From positions 1-64,000 of the forward strand of contig NZ_SLVY01000017.1 of the NCBI RefSeq assembly GCF_004345605.1: a DNA stretch of 64,000 nucleotides, written 5' to 3'. The translations under genes were made by a program, and so were the position numbers. The stretch's first letter is position 1; each line of letters starts with the position of its first letter. This DNA comes from Rhodococcus sp. SMB37. Lineage in GTDB: Bacteria > Actinomycetota > Actinomycetes > Mycobacteriales > Mycobacteriaceae. The notes beneath the pieces are model-generated. The model was not told where the DNA came from. It was given only the letters and a program-made list of their open reading frames with translations, and ran no database searches. Shown here piece after piece: positions 1-10,800 of the stretch.

Positions 1-111
1 TGTCCCTGACCTTGCGGTCCGGGTCGGTGTCCGTGTCGCTCTGACCTGGAATAAGTTACGCGACGGTTCGCGAGAACACCAAATCGCCAGGTCAACGAGG
101 CATTCCTGCTA
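1..111. other. Left edge, no supported gene
   Basis: A plus-strand frame is open from base 3 to a TGA at 42-44 and could be the last 13 codons of a gene lying to the left, but 13 codons are not enough to assign it. On the minus strand no start codon begins a convincing reading frame. I see no RNA gene or hairpin terminator here. Confidence 0.3.
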
Positions 112-309
112 TCAGGGCACCCAGTATTTCTCCGCGAGGGCCTGTACGACGGCGTCGTCCTCCTCTGCGCCGTCGAGCAACATCAGATCGTGGTTCAGGT
201 CCATGGCCCTGGGGTCGTCTCCTTCGGCGTCCCCGATGGGCCGGCCACCGTCTTCGATGCGCTGCCGGAGGATCTTGTCGCGCACCCGTTCCTTCAACGA
301 CTCGCTCAT
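112..309 (-). CDS. Small acidic hypothetical protein (65 aa)
   Basis: A 65-residue soluble, strongly acidic protein starting MSESLKERVRDKIL. Residues 8-20 look helical and charged; the middle carries an Asp/Glu-rich stretch (DAEGDD, DGAEEDD) and the C-terminus is AEKYWVP. No signal peptide, membrane segment or catalytic motif is visible. The codon pattern (GC-rich third positions) and the coherent acidic composition favour a real gene over its antisense shadows. I do not recognise the family. It lies on the same strand as the small membrane ORF and tRNA-Thr upstream. Confidence 0.5.
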   Translation of the reverse strand: MSESLKERVRDKILRQRIEDGGRPIGDAEGDDPRAMDLNHDLMLLDGAEEDDAVVQALAEKYWVP

Positions 310-397
310 GTATCGAGCATGAGCTGTGCACTGCAGCTTGTCGAGAGACGCCGTGGCTTGCCGTACAGGTGCCGGCGCCTCCGGATGCGGATCCTGC

Positions 398-505
398 TCA
401 GCGATCGTCGCGGTTGCGGAAGACGCGGATCGCCATCGGAAGCACTACCGCCAGTGCGCCGAGGATCAGGATGAGGGAGAACAGTTCGATCAGCATGGTT
501 CCCAT
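398..505 (-). CDS. Candidate small single-pass membrane protein (35 aa)
   Basis: Reading the minus strand from the ATG at 505 gives MGTMLIELFSLILILGALAV followed by VLPMAIRVFRNRDDR and TGA. It is one uninterrupted hydrophobic helix (about residues 5-26) followed by a positively charged tail, typical of a small inner-membrane protein. A second ATG at 496 would give 32 residues. There is no strong ribosome site. It lies downstream of the tRNA-Thr terminator, so it would need its own promoter. The function is unknown; calling it a gene rests on the TM-plus-charged-tail architecture only. Confidence 0.4.
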   Translation of the reverse strand: MGTMLIELFSLILILGALAVVLPMAIRVFRNRDDR

Positions 506-537
506 GATCCACGCATATCCGGAGATGTCCCGGGAAC

Positions 538-575
538 GACGAAGGCCCCGTCCCTGGTGGGACGGGGCCTTCGTC
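538..575 (-). terminator. Strong hairpin downstream of tRNA-Thr
   Basis: Perfect inverted repeat with 17-bp arms (538-554 and 559-575) around a 4-nt loop. It begins a few bases beyond the 3' end of the tRNA-Thr gene on the minus strand, where a terminator is expected. There is no clear U-tract, as is common in actinobacteria. Confidence 0.8.
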
Positions 576-579
576 ACTG

Positions 580-652
580 AGCTGCCTGAGAGAATCGAAC
601 TCTCGACCTTTTCATTACGAGTGAAATGCTCTACCGACTGAGCTAAGGCAGC
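580..652 (-). tRNA. tRNA-Thr (anticodon CGT)
   Basis: Reverse complement folds as a full cloverleaf: acceptor GCTGCCT pairs with AGGCAGC, D-arm GCTC/GAGC, anticodon stem TTTCA/TGAAA with loop CTCGTAA giving anticodon CGT (reads ACG), and a T-arm with GTTCGATTC. CCA is not encoded. A strong hairpin follows immediately. Confidence 0.95.
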
Positions 653-714
653 GCGCCTTGCGGCGTCCGAAGTCTAGCCGAACCCCCCCTGCCCGATGCA
701 AACCGGCAGGGGGA

Positions 715-1902
715 TCACCGGAACGCGGCGCTCAGACGGGCGGCCATGGCGGCCAGCGCGAAGCGTGGTTTGACGTTCTGTGTGAGCGCCTCACGGCAGT
801 CGAGGATCGCTTCGATGCAGTCGAGGAGCCCTTCCGGCCTCGTTCGGGATGCGAGGTCGCGGGCACGGTCCGCCATGTCGGGGTGGTTGGGCGTCGCAGC
901 CGCACCCATCGAATGAGCGAGCGCGTCCCGGTACAATCCGGCCAGGTCGATGAGGGCGCGGTCCATGATGTCGCGCTCGGTGCGGGTCTTGCGCGATTTC
1001 TGGGTGCGTTCGAGTTCCTTGAGTACTCCCGCCGAACCTCGTAGCGCACCGGCCGCGCCCTTACCGGTTCCGCCGGCACCGAGCGCCGTCCTGAGTTCTT
1101 CGGTTTCCCGTTCGTCCCGGTCTGCGCTGATCTCCTTCGCCTCGGTCTCCGCACTCTTACCGAGTTCGTCCGCGGCGGTATAGGTGGTGGCGGGTCGCAG
1201 TACAGCGCCGGCAACATCGAGCGCACGTTTGCGGTTGTCGCGAGCAGCCGGATCTGTGGCGAGACGTCGAGCACGACCCACATGGCCACCACTGACCGAC
1301 GCGGCCCACTGCGCGGCATCTGCAGCGATACCGTCCACGTCGCGAAGGACCTGGGCGATCGAGTCGACGCTCGGGGTGATCAGCCCGACGTGGCGGCACC
1401 GCGACCGCAGGGTCACCGAGATGTCCTCAGGATCGACCGACGGCGCGCACAGCAGGAACACCGTGCGCTGCGGCGGCTCCTCGACGACCTTGAGCAGCGC
1501 GTTCGCGGCGCCTTCCGTAAGACGGTCGGCGTCTTCGATGACGACGACCTGCCAACGCCCGGTACTCGGCCGCCGCGCCGCGACCTGCACGATCTCGCGC
1601 ATCGCCTTGACGCTGATCGTCAGGCCTTCGGGAACGACGCGTCGGACATCGCCGTGAGTGCCCGCCATCGTGGTGGTGCACGCGTGGCAGCGACCGCACC
1701 CGGGGCTTGCGTCGTCGGTGCACTGCAGTGCCGCTGCGAAGCACAGGGCCGCAATGGAGCGACCTGATCCGGGCGGGCCCGTGAACAGCCAGGAGTGGGT
1801 CATCGCAGAACCGGAGGCGCCGGTACGGGCGGCCACGGCCGCACCGACGAGGTCGGTCTCGACATCGTGTTGACCGACGAGACGATCGAAGACTCCGGGC
1901 AT
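715..1902 (-). CDS. holB: DNA polymerase III delta' subunit (HolB)
   Basis: Clamp-loader AAA+ subunit of the replicative polymerase. The 395-residue protein starts MPGVFDRLVGQ, has a P-loop GPPGSGRS at about 42-49, zinc-binding cysteines at about 61, 69, 72 and 75, and a Walker B-like region VVVIEDADRLTE followed by ALLKVVEEPP, the usual delta'/tau core. The open frame extends upstream into topA on the same strand, but the homologous start is the ATG at 1902. It follows topA by 46 nt, so the two are probably co-transcribed. In M. tuberculosis an adenylate cyclase (Rv3645) lies between the equivalents; it is absent here. Confidence 0.9.
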   Translation of the reverse strand: MPGVFDRLVGQHDVETDLVGAAVAARTGASGSAMTHSWLFTGPPGSGRSIAALCFAAALQCTDDASPGCGRCHACTTTMAGTHGDVRRVVPEGLTISVKAMREIVQVAARRPSTGRWQVVVIEDADRLTEGAANALLKVVEEPPQRTVFLLCAPSVDPEDISVTLRSRCRHVGLITPSVDSIAQVLRDVDGIAADAAQWAASVSGGHVGRARRLATDPAARDNRKRALDVAGAVLRPATTYTAADELGKSAETEAKEISADRDERETEELRTALGAGGTGKGAAGALRGSAGVLKELERTQKSRKTRTERDIMDRALIDLAGLYRDALAHSMGAAATPNHPDMADRARDLASRTRPEGLLDCIEAILDCREALTQNVKPRFALAAMAARLSAAFR

Positions 1903-1948
1903 GGGGCTCAGCGTAGCGATCGGCACCGACGACCTCGGTCCGGGCGGA

Positions 1949-4951
<3,003 letters not shown>

Positions 4952-5015
4952 GTATACCGACCCGTCTCCCCGACTCGGTCACACACAGGGTCGCACATAG
5001 TCGGTCGATCGCTCG

Positions 5016-5624
5016 TCACATGTGGTGCTCTCCGTGCTCGTGACGTGGCCAGATCGCGCGGGCCTCGGAGTGGTCGGGGGGCGCTCCGATACTCTCCTCG
5101 AGCCGCGCGATGCGGCGCGGTCCCGACACTCTCAGCCCAGGTGGGGCGCCATACGGACTGATCAAGGTGGGGGCGATTCCGGCCAGCATCAAAGCCTCGG
5201 AGAGTGCAACGTAGGTACCGGGCGCATCCGGATCGAGCCCGAGGACATACCTCTCGCCTTCGGCCTCCATCCGGCCCGCTGCCAGGAACCACGTCCTCAG
5301 CGCGCCGGCGTTCGGGACCCATCCGGCCGGGACGCTCTTGGTTCCGCCCCGCGACCACGCGGTCGCGAGTGGGACGAGATCCGGAACGTCGGCGGTGTGC
5401 ACCCGCGGAGACCCGTCCGGTGCCGTACCGATCTCTGCGGTCAGCCCCGTCGCGACCATTCGGTCGGCGATCGCGGACGCGCGCCACGACTCATCGACCG
5501 TCACCGAAATCTGCGCCGAGTGGGCGGTATGCAACACGATCTGTCCCTGCGCCGCAAGCAACCCGCTCAGATCGGACAGTGCAGGCGGCGCGGTATCGGC
5601 GCCCAAGAAGGACAGTTGACTCAC
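5016..5624 (-). CDS. Rv3647c-like conserved hypothetical protein
   Basis: Protein of about 202 aa between cspA and topA, the position of Rv3647c in M. tuberculosis. It starts VSQLSFLGADTAPPALSDLSG; the GTG at 5624 is chosen because GGGAGG sits 6-7 nt upstream, although the frame is open to an ATG at 5648. The sequence is mixed alpha/beta with no membrane segment, contains a conserved-looking LVPLATAWSRGGTKSVPAGW stretch, and ends in a His-rich tail (PRHEHGEHHM). Family function is unknown to me. It is oriented toward topA with a 64-nt gap to the ATG at 4951. Confidence 0.8.
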   Translation of the reverse strand: MSQLSFLGADTAPPALSDLSGLLAAQGQIVLHTAHSAQISVTVDESWRASAIADRMVATGLTAEIGTAPDGSPRVHTADVPDLVPLATAWSRGGTKSVPAGWVPNAGALRTWFLAAGRMEAEGERYVLGLDPDAPGTYVALSEALMLAGIAPTLISPYGAPPGLRVSGPRRIARLEESIGAPPDHSEARAIWPRHEHGEHHM

Positions 5625-5672
5625 TGCTTCCTCCCTGTCTGTGGCCATTTCCGGTTGTCTTGCCCCGAAAGG

Positions 5673-5711
5673 CCATCGTCCCCCATCGCCGGTGGCGACA
5701 GGGGACGATGG
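5673..5711 (-). terminator. Hairpin downstream of cspA
   Basis: Inverted repeat ccatcgtcccc (5673-5683) / ggggacgatgg (5701-5711), with a second small hairpin (tcgcc/ggcga) in its loop, plus an adjacent 16-bp perfect palindrome at 5715-5730. Placed just beyond the cspA stop on the minus strand, it probably ends the short cspA transcript. Confidence 0.6.
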
Positions 5712-5756
5712 AGTGAGGGCGATCGCCCTCAGAGGTGCTCGGTGGAGCGCGTCGGA

Positions 5757-5960
5757 TCAGACGGCGCGCACACCGGTGGCCTGCGGGCCCTTGGTGCCCT
5801 GGCCCACCTCGAACTCGACGCGCTGGTTCTCCTCGAGGGTGCGGAAACCGGCACCCTGGATCTCGGAGTAGTGAACGAACACGTCGGCAGAGCCGTCCTC
5901 CGGAGCGATGAAGCCGAAGCCCTTCTCCGCGTTGAACCACTTCACAGTGCCCTGTGCCAT
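5757..5960 (-). CDS. cspA: Cold shock protein CspA
   Basis: A 67-aa single cold-shock domain that binds single-stranded RNA/DNA. RNP1 is KGFGFI (residues about 13-18) and RNP2 is VFVHY (about 27-31); it begins [14 protein letters not shown], the canonical start of actinobacterial CspA. AAGGAAAA precedes the ATG at suitable distance. Terminator hairpins lie downstream. Orthologue position of Rv3648c, divergent from the helicase gene. Confidence 0.95.
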   Translation of the reverse strand: MAQGTVKWFNAEKGFGFIAPEDGSADVFVHYSEIQGAGFRTLEENQRVEFEVGQGTKGPQATGVRAV

Positions 5961-6308
5961 GCTTTTCCTTCTCTTTCTAACACCGGATTCGACGAGCCGC
6001 TGGGGACAGCGGACGCCAGGTCCCGATTCCGACCGCTGTACCTTTCGAATCCCCCGTTGGAAGAGCTAAAGCACACCGCTCGCAACCACGATCCTGCGAG
6101 CGTGCACTTTCTCAAGTCTACGAACACAGAAGCTGCGACCGCGTGCCAGTCAATCATGTTCTGGGCGGTCACAACAGTAGGTATGGCACAATCGCGCCAA
6201 AATTCTGATCTTGTAGGCCGCTCGGTAGCATTTACCTGCGGGTAGAGGTCTGCGGTCGATGCTACGCCGCACCCGCCCGCGCCGAATTCGATCCAGCGGA
6301 GCCGACGT
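5961..6308. promoter_or_regulatory. Divergent cspA/helicase intergenic region
   Basis: 348 bp without a supported gene, AT-richer than its surroundings. It should carry the cspA promoter and 5' leader (minus strand) and the helicase promoter (plus strand). The clearest structure is an inverted repeat CGCTCGCA (6077-6084) / TGCGAGCG (6095-6102), a possible operator or leader hairpin. A GGAG about 7 nt before the GTG at 6309 serves the helicase. I could not fix the -10/-35 boxes. Confidence 0.4.
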
Positions 6309-8663
6309 GTGAACAGTTCATCACCTATCCACCCCGGTGGAACCACTGCCCCGGGCTACGGACAGGCGCTGCTCGACCGACTGCTCGCCGGCACACCATC
6401 GAACGAACACCCACTCACCCACATCGCCGAACTACCCACCCGGAAGGCACGACACGCCCGCTGGCCGGACTGGGCCGCCGGATCCGTGGTCGACGCTCTC
6501 CGCGGACAAGGCGTGTCGGAGCCCTGGTGTCATCAGATCCACGCCTCGGATCTCGCGGTCGCAGGCAACAACGTCGTGGTGTCCACCGGTACCGCGTCGG
6601 GCAAATCCGTCGCCTACCAGCTTCCGGTGCTCACGGCACTCGCGTCCGACCTGCAGGCCACCGCGCTGTATCTATCCCCCACGAAGGCGCTCGGCGCCGA
6701 CCAATTGCGCGCGGTGACAGAACTGACCGGGGCGACGCCCGACCTGTCGACCGTCCATCCATGTGCGTACGACGGCGACACCTCCACGGAACTGCGCCGA
6801 TGGGCGCGTAGCCATTCTCGGTGGATCTTCACCAACCCCGACATGCTGCACCTGGCGATCCTGCCCGGCCACGCACGCTGGGCGCGGCTGTTGCGTCGGC
6901 TGCGTTACGTCGTGATCGACGAGTGCCATTCGTACCGGGGAGTCTTCGGGTCGCACGTCGCGCTGATCATCAGGCGGTTGCGTCGCCTCGCGCACCATTA
7001 CGGCGCCGACCCGGTGTTCATCCTGGCCTCCGCCACCACCGCCGATCCGGGAGCCGCCGCCTCGCGGTTGATCGGAGCGCCGTGCGCGGAGGTGACCGAG
7101 GACGGCTCGCCCCACGGTCCGCGCACCGTCGCGTTGTGGGAACCACCGCTGCTGCGGGAAGTCACCGGCGAGCACGGTGCGCCCGTGCGCCGGGCTGCCG
7201 GTACCGAGGCCGCTCGGCTGCTCGCCGACCTCGTCGTCGAAGGCGCGCGCACGCTGGCATTCGTCCGTTCACGTCACGGCGCGGAACTCACCGCGATGGG
7301 CACACGGCGTCTGCTCGCCGAATCGGCGCCCGACCTCGTGGACCGTGTCGCGACCTATCGCGCCGGGTATCTCGCGGAGGACCGTCGCGATCTCGAGGCG
7401 GCCCTGTCCGACGGCCGGTTGCTCGGTGTCGCGAGCACGAACGCGCTCGAACTCGGTGTCGACATCGCAGGTCTCGACGCCGTGGTCGTCGCCGGGTTCC
7501 CTGGTTCGGTCGCGTCGTTCTGGCAGCAGGGCGGTCGGGCCGGACGGCGTGGTCAGGGTTCGCTCGTCGTTCTCGTCGCGCGCGACGATCCACTCGACAC
7601 CTATCTCGTGCACCACCCGCAGGCGCTGCTCGACAGGCCGGTCGAGGCGACCGTGACCGACCCGGCGAATCCGTACGTACTCGGACCGCAGCTGTTGTGC
7701 GCCGCATCGGAGTTGCCGCTCTCGCACGCGGAGGTCGACGGATTCGACGTGCACGACCTGCTCACCGACCTGGCGAAGCAGGGTCTGATCCGTCGGCGCC
7801 CGCACGGTTGGTTCGTCACACCGGACACCCACCCGCACGCCGAAGTCGACATCCGCGGCGGCATCGGCCATCAGGTCGCGATCGTCGAGGCCGACACAGG
7901 CCGGATGCTCGGCACCGTCGAAGCCGGGCGTGCACCCGCGACCGTCCACCCCGGTGCAGTGCATCTCCACCAGGGCGAGACCTTCGTCGTCGACGAACTG
8001 CACCTCGACGACGGCGTCGCATTCGTGCACGCCGAGAATCCGGAGTGGTCGACGTCGGTGCGGGAGGTCACCGACATCCGAGTCGTCGCTGTGGAGGAGA
8101 CCCGGACGTACGGGCCTGTCACCGTGCGCATGGCGGCAGTCGAGGTGACCGGGCAGGTGGTCGCCTATCTCCGGCGTCTCCCCTCCGGAGAGGTGCTCGA
8201 CCAGATCGAGTTGGATATGCCGGCGCAGTCCCTGCCCACTCGCGCCGTGCTGTACACCGTCACACCGGAGCTGCTCGACCGGATCGGGTTGACGCCCGAG
8301 CGTGTTCCGGGCGCTCTGCATGCCGCCGAGCACGCCGCCATCGGATTGCTCCCTCTCGTCGCGACGTGCGATCGCGGCGATATCGGTGGCGTGTCGACCG
8401 ACCTGCACGCCGACACCGGATTGCCCACCGTCTTCGTCTACGACGGGCATCCGGGCGGCGCCGGTTTCGCCGAACGTGGATTCTCACGGATCATCCAGTG
8501 GCTCAACGCTACCCGCGATGCAGTGCAGGCATGCGAATGCCTCGACGGCTGCCCGTCGTGCGTGCATTCCCCCAAGTGCGGGAACGGCAATGATCCGCTC
8601 GACAAGGCCGGGGCGATCACGCTGCTGTCCGCGATTCTGGACGGGATCGACAGTTCACCGTAA
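6309..8663 (+). CDS. DECH-box helicase with C-terminal Cys cluster (Rv3649/MrfA type)
   Basis: 784-aa superfamily 2 helicase. Motif I TGTASGKS (about 99-106), DECH box in VIDECHSY, motif III LASAT, motif VI QQGGRAGRRGQ, and a C-terminal four-cysteine cluster (CECLDGCPSCVHSPKCG) typical of the DUF1998-type helicases that include MrfA/YprA, a mitomycin-C repair helicase in Bacillus. Orthologues are known as the helicase of the helicase/secretion neighbourhood because they sit next to the Tad genes, as here. GTG start with GGAG upstream. A DNA-repair role is inference from MrfA; any link to secretion is only contextual. Confidence 0.9.
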   Translation: MNSSSPIHPGGTTAPGYGQALLDRLLAGTPSNEHPLTHIAELPTRKARHARWPDWAAGSVVDALRGQGVSEPWCHQIHASDLAVAGNNVVVSTGTASGKSVAYQLPVLTALASDLQATALYLSPTKALGADQLRAVTELTGATPDLSTVHPCAYDGDTSTELRRWARSHSRWIFTNPDMLHLAILPGHARWARLLRRLRYVVIDECHSYRGVFGSHVALIIRRLRRLAHHYGADPVFILASATTADPGAAASRLIGAPCAEVTEDGSPHGPRTVALWEPPLLREVTGEHGAPVRRAAGTEAARLLADLVVEGARTLAFVRSRHGAELTAMGTRRLLAESAPDLVDRVATYRAGYLAEDRRDLEAALSDGRLLGVASTNALELGVDIAGLDAVVVAGFPGSVASFWQQGGRAGRRGQGSLVVLVARDDPLDTYLVHHPQALLDRPVEATVTDPANPYVLGPQLLCAASELPLSHAEVDGFDVHDLLTDLAKQGLIRRRPHGWFVTPDTHPHAEVDIRGGIGHQVAIVEADTGRMLGTVEAGRAPATVHPGAVHLHQGETFVVDELHLDDGVAFVHAENPEWSTSVREVTDIRVVAVEETRTYGPVTVRMAAVEVTGQVVAYLRRLPSGEVLDQIELDMPAQSLPTRAVLYTVTPELLDRIGLTPERVPGALHAAEHAAIGLLPLVATCDRGDIGGVSTDLHADTGLPTVFVYDGHPGGAGFAERGFSRIIQWLNATRDAVQACECLDGCPSCVHSPKCGNGNDPLDKAGAITLLSAILDGIDSSP

Positions 8664-8684
8664 CGACCGAACGAGAGCCACTGC

Positions 8685-9185
8685 TCATTCGTGCGCCCCG
8701 TGTCGCCGGACGCGCTCGGCCGTGGAATCGGATTCGGCCGACGGTGCATCGAGCTCGGGTGCCGCAGGACCGGCCCGGGCGATCGCCGACGCTTCCCGGT
8801 CGCCGAACACCGGCGACACCGGAGCATGGGTCTCCACAACCGCGTCCCACCCGTCTATCCGGCAACTCCGCACGCCCACATCCATGCGGTCGGCCACGGT
8901 CTGCGCCACCACACAGGCCTCGACGGATCCACGGTCGAGTGACGACGCGACGGCCAGCGCCGCCAGGTCAGCCGCGGCCTGCAGGCGGTGACGGACCACC
9001 ACGACCGCTCCGACGTGCAGAACGGTCGCGGTGATCGTGATGAGCGCGGCCATGATGCAGCACCCGAGGATGCTCGCGCTGCCGCGCTCGTCGCGCAGGT
9101 CCAACCGATTGACGTCCTCCCTGCCATGAACAACCGGGATTCCTCCTGCAGCACTACGCGCCACTCCGGTGGGTTCCTGTTTCAC
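8685..9185 (-). CDS. TadE-like pilus/secretion protein, 5' end displaced by IS insertion
   Basis: Homologue of the Rv3654c type (helicase/secretion-neighbourhood TadE-like). The native part begins about LDLRDERGSASILG followed by a single TM helix, then the QAAADLAALAVA segment typical of these pseudopilin-like proteins, and a variable tail. Its original first codons (GTGACCGGAGAACG, from 10438) are cut off by the IS element at 9109-10424. The frame stays open into the element's right end, so translation could now start at GTG 9185 (166 aa), GTG 9164, or TTG 9104, the last preceded by GGGAGG from the element end. Whether it is still expressed is unknown. Confidence 0.65.
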   Translation of the reverse strand: MKQEPTGVARSAAGGIPVVHGREDVNRLDLRDERGSASILGCCIMAALITITATVLHVGAVVVVRHRLQAAADLAALAVASSLDRGSVEACVVAQTVADRMDVGVRSCRIDGWDAVVETHAPVSPVFGDREASAIARAGPAAPELDAPSAESDSTAERVRRHGAHE

Positions 9186-9320
9186 AGGGACTTACCTCCC
9201 GCTAAACGGCAGGATTTACAGTCCCTCCGCAGGCGTTCAACCACTCGGCCCGCCCGGCCGCGTGGATGTTCTTCGCAGCGTTGAGGTCGCGGTCGTGGAC
9301 CACCCCACACGCCGCGCACT
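9109..9320 (-). ncRNA. Putative TnpB omega/re RNA
   Basis: In IS605-type elements the TnpB guide RNA is transcribed from the 3' end of tnpB through the right end, and its guide is the flanking DNA. The corresponding region here is the tnpB 3' end plus the right-end hairpin; the guide would start at about 9108 and read leftward into the TadE-like gene. The start of the RNA is a guess; only the general position follows from the family. Confidence 0.35.
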
Positions 9321-10350
9321 GCCACTCCCGAATCGAAAGCGGCTTCGGGCCGTCCTTCATCCCGCACACCGAGCACAACTGACTCGACGGGAACCAGCGG
9401 TCCACCTTGACGAAGGTCCGCCCGTACCGGGCGGCCTTCTCCTCCACCATGCGGGTGAACATCGCCCACCCGGCATCGTGCACCGACTTCGCCAACCGTG
9501 TCCGCGCCAACCCGGTGACACACAAATCCTCGACGAACACCGCTTGATTCTCGCGGATGATCACCGTGGACTGCTTGTGCGCCCAATCCTTGCGGGCATC
9601 GGCCACCGTGGCATGGGCCTTCGCGACACGCATACGTGCCTTCGCCCGATTCCTGCTGCCCTTGTCCTTGTGGGACAGGGCTTGCTGCGCCTTCTTCAAC
9701 CGCCGTTCGGCCTGGCGGAGGAACTTCGGGGACTCGATGACCTCCCCGTCCGAGAGCACCGCGAACGTCGTCAAACCCAGATCGATCCCCACCTCCGCGC
9801 CGCACTCCGGCAACGCCACGTCGGTCGTCTCCACCACGAACGACGCGAAATAACGTCCGGCCGCGTCCTTGATGATCGACACACTCGACGGCTCCGACGG
9901 CAACTCCCGCGACCACGCCACCGTCACCTCGCCGACCTTCGCGATATACAACTTCCCGTTCGGGCGCAGCGAGAACCCGTTGCGGGTCAGCCGGATCGCC
10001 TGCCGGTTGTCCTTGCGGGACCGGAACCGCGGCGCCCCGACCTTGCGGCCCTTCCGCTTCCCCGACATCGAGTCGAACCAGTTGCGGTAGGCCACTGCCG
10101 AGTCGCGCACCGACTGCACCAGCGCTACCGACGCTACTTCGGCCAGCCACGCCCGTTGTGGGGTCTTCTTCGCCTCGGTGACCACCTGCTTCTGCACGTC
10201 GGTGTCCGAGAGCTTCACCCCGGCCGCGTACGCGTCCTGCCGGGCGCGCAGCGCATCGTTGAACACCACCCGTGCGCATCCGAACGACCGGGCCAGCATG
10301 TGCTGCTGCCCGGGCGTCGGGTAGACGCGGTACTGGTATCGGAGCTGCAC
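9202..10350 (-). CDS. tnpB: RNA-guided endonuclease TnpB
   Basis: 382 aa, starting MQLRYQYRVYPTPGQQ, the usual OrfB helix-turn-helix N-terminus (RYRLYPT...Q). RuvC acidic residues are present: Asp in GIDLGLT, Glu in VFVEDL, Asp in HDRDLNAAKNI. The zinc-finger pairs CSVC and CAAC lie between the last two. All catalytic residues look intact, so the nuclease may be active. It ends CGGTVNPAV, and the element's right end follows directly. No tnpA neighbours it. Confidence 0.93.
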   Translation of the reverse strand: MQLRYQYRVYPTPGQQHMLARSFGCARVVFNDALRARQDAYAAGVKLSDTDVQKQVVTEAKKTPQRAWLAEVASVALVQSVRDSAVAYRNWFDSMSGKRKGRKVGAPRFRSRKDNRQAIRLTRNGFSLRPNGKLYIAKVGEVTVAWSRELPSEPSSVSIIKDAAGRYFASFVVETTDVALPECGAEVGIDLGLTTFAVLSDGEVIESPKFLRQAERRLKKAQQALSHKDKGSRNRAKARMRVAKAHATVADARKDWAHKQSTVIIRENQAVFVEDLCVTGLARTRLAKSVHDAGWAMFTRMVEEKAARYGRTFVKVDRWFPSSQLCSVCGMKDGPKPLSIREWQCAACGVVHDRDLNAAKNIHAAGRAEWLNACGGTVNPAV

Positions 10351-10434
10351 ACCCAGACCCTATTGGAGGCCACCGACACAATTGATGCGCCGACCCGGCC
10401 CTGAAGGACCGGGCTTGCGCGCTACGTTCTCCGG

Positions 10435-10800
10435 TCACGACACCTCCCCCGGTTCGCGGACCGCAACGGCGTCGGCCGTCAGGGTGATCATCGGGAACAG
10501 CCGCGCGTCGACGCTCACGGTCGCGACGACGAGATCGTCTTCCGCACCCACCTCGATGTGCGCACCGGAAGGTGCCACCCGGGCGGCCACCTCGACCGCC
10601 CGGGCCTCGTCGCCACGCGCCGCGAGCCGCGCCGCCTCACGCGCCGCGTCCTGACACTGCACCTGCTGCGAAATACACAGCACGGCACCGAGACACAATG
10701 TCAGAACTGTGATGAGCGAGGCGATCGCAAGCGCCGCTTCGACTGTCACGCCGCCCTCGTCCCGCGCAGCGACACGACGAGCACGAGCCCACACCGTCAC
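10435..10800 (-). CDS. TadE-family pseudopilin-like protein (Rv3655c type)
   Basis: 121 aa. Basic N-terminus, then DEGGVTVEAALAIASLITVL, the TadE signature (E after G-x-V-x-V-E-A) at the start of one TM helix, then CQDAAREAARLAARGD and a small extracytoplasmic domain. Such proteins are minor pseudopilins of Tad/Flp machines. GTG at 10800 overlaps the stop of the upstream gene (GTGA). Its own stop overlaps the GTG at 10438 that began the next gene before the IS interrupted it. Confidence 0.85.
   Translation of the reverse strand: MTVWARARRVAARDEGGVTVEAALAIASLITVLTLCLGAVLCISQQVQCQDAAREAARLAARGDEARAVEVAARVAPSGAHIEVGAEDDLVVATVSVDARLFPMITLTADAVAVREPGEVS

Larger units (their letters stand above)
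9109..10424 (-). mobile_element. IS200/IS605-superfamily element with tnpB only
   Basis: About 1.3 kb element carrying tnpB without a tnpA transposase. On the coding (minus) strand the left end has the hairpin CCCGGTCC-TTCA-GGGCCGGG (about 10393-10411) and the right end has GAATCCC...TTCA...CAGGGAGGACGTCAA (about 9109-9143), the usual imperfect subterminal palindrome of this family. No inverted-repeat termini or target duplication are expected. Boundaries are inferred by restoring the interrupted TadE-like frame and are good to a few bases. Mobility would need TnpA supplied elsewhere. Confidence 0.75.

Noticed and set aside
7269-8450. 393-aa minus-strand frame inside the helicase gene
   Set aside because: Same reason: codon-bias shadow, no motifs, no ribosome site, complete overlap with a conserved helicase.
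9169-10438. Two 410-418-aa frames overlapping tnpB
   Set aside because: They are the alternative frames of the IS element. Only the 382-aa frame carries TnpB catalytic residues.
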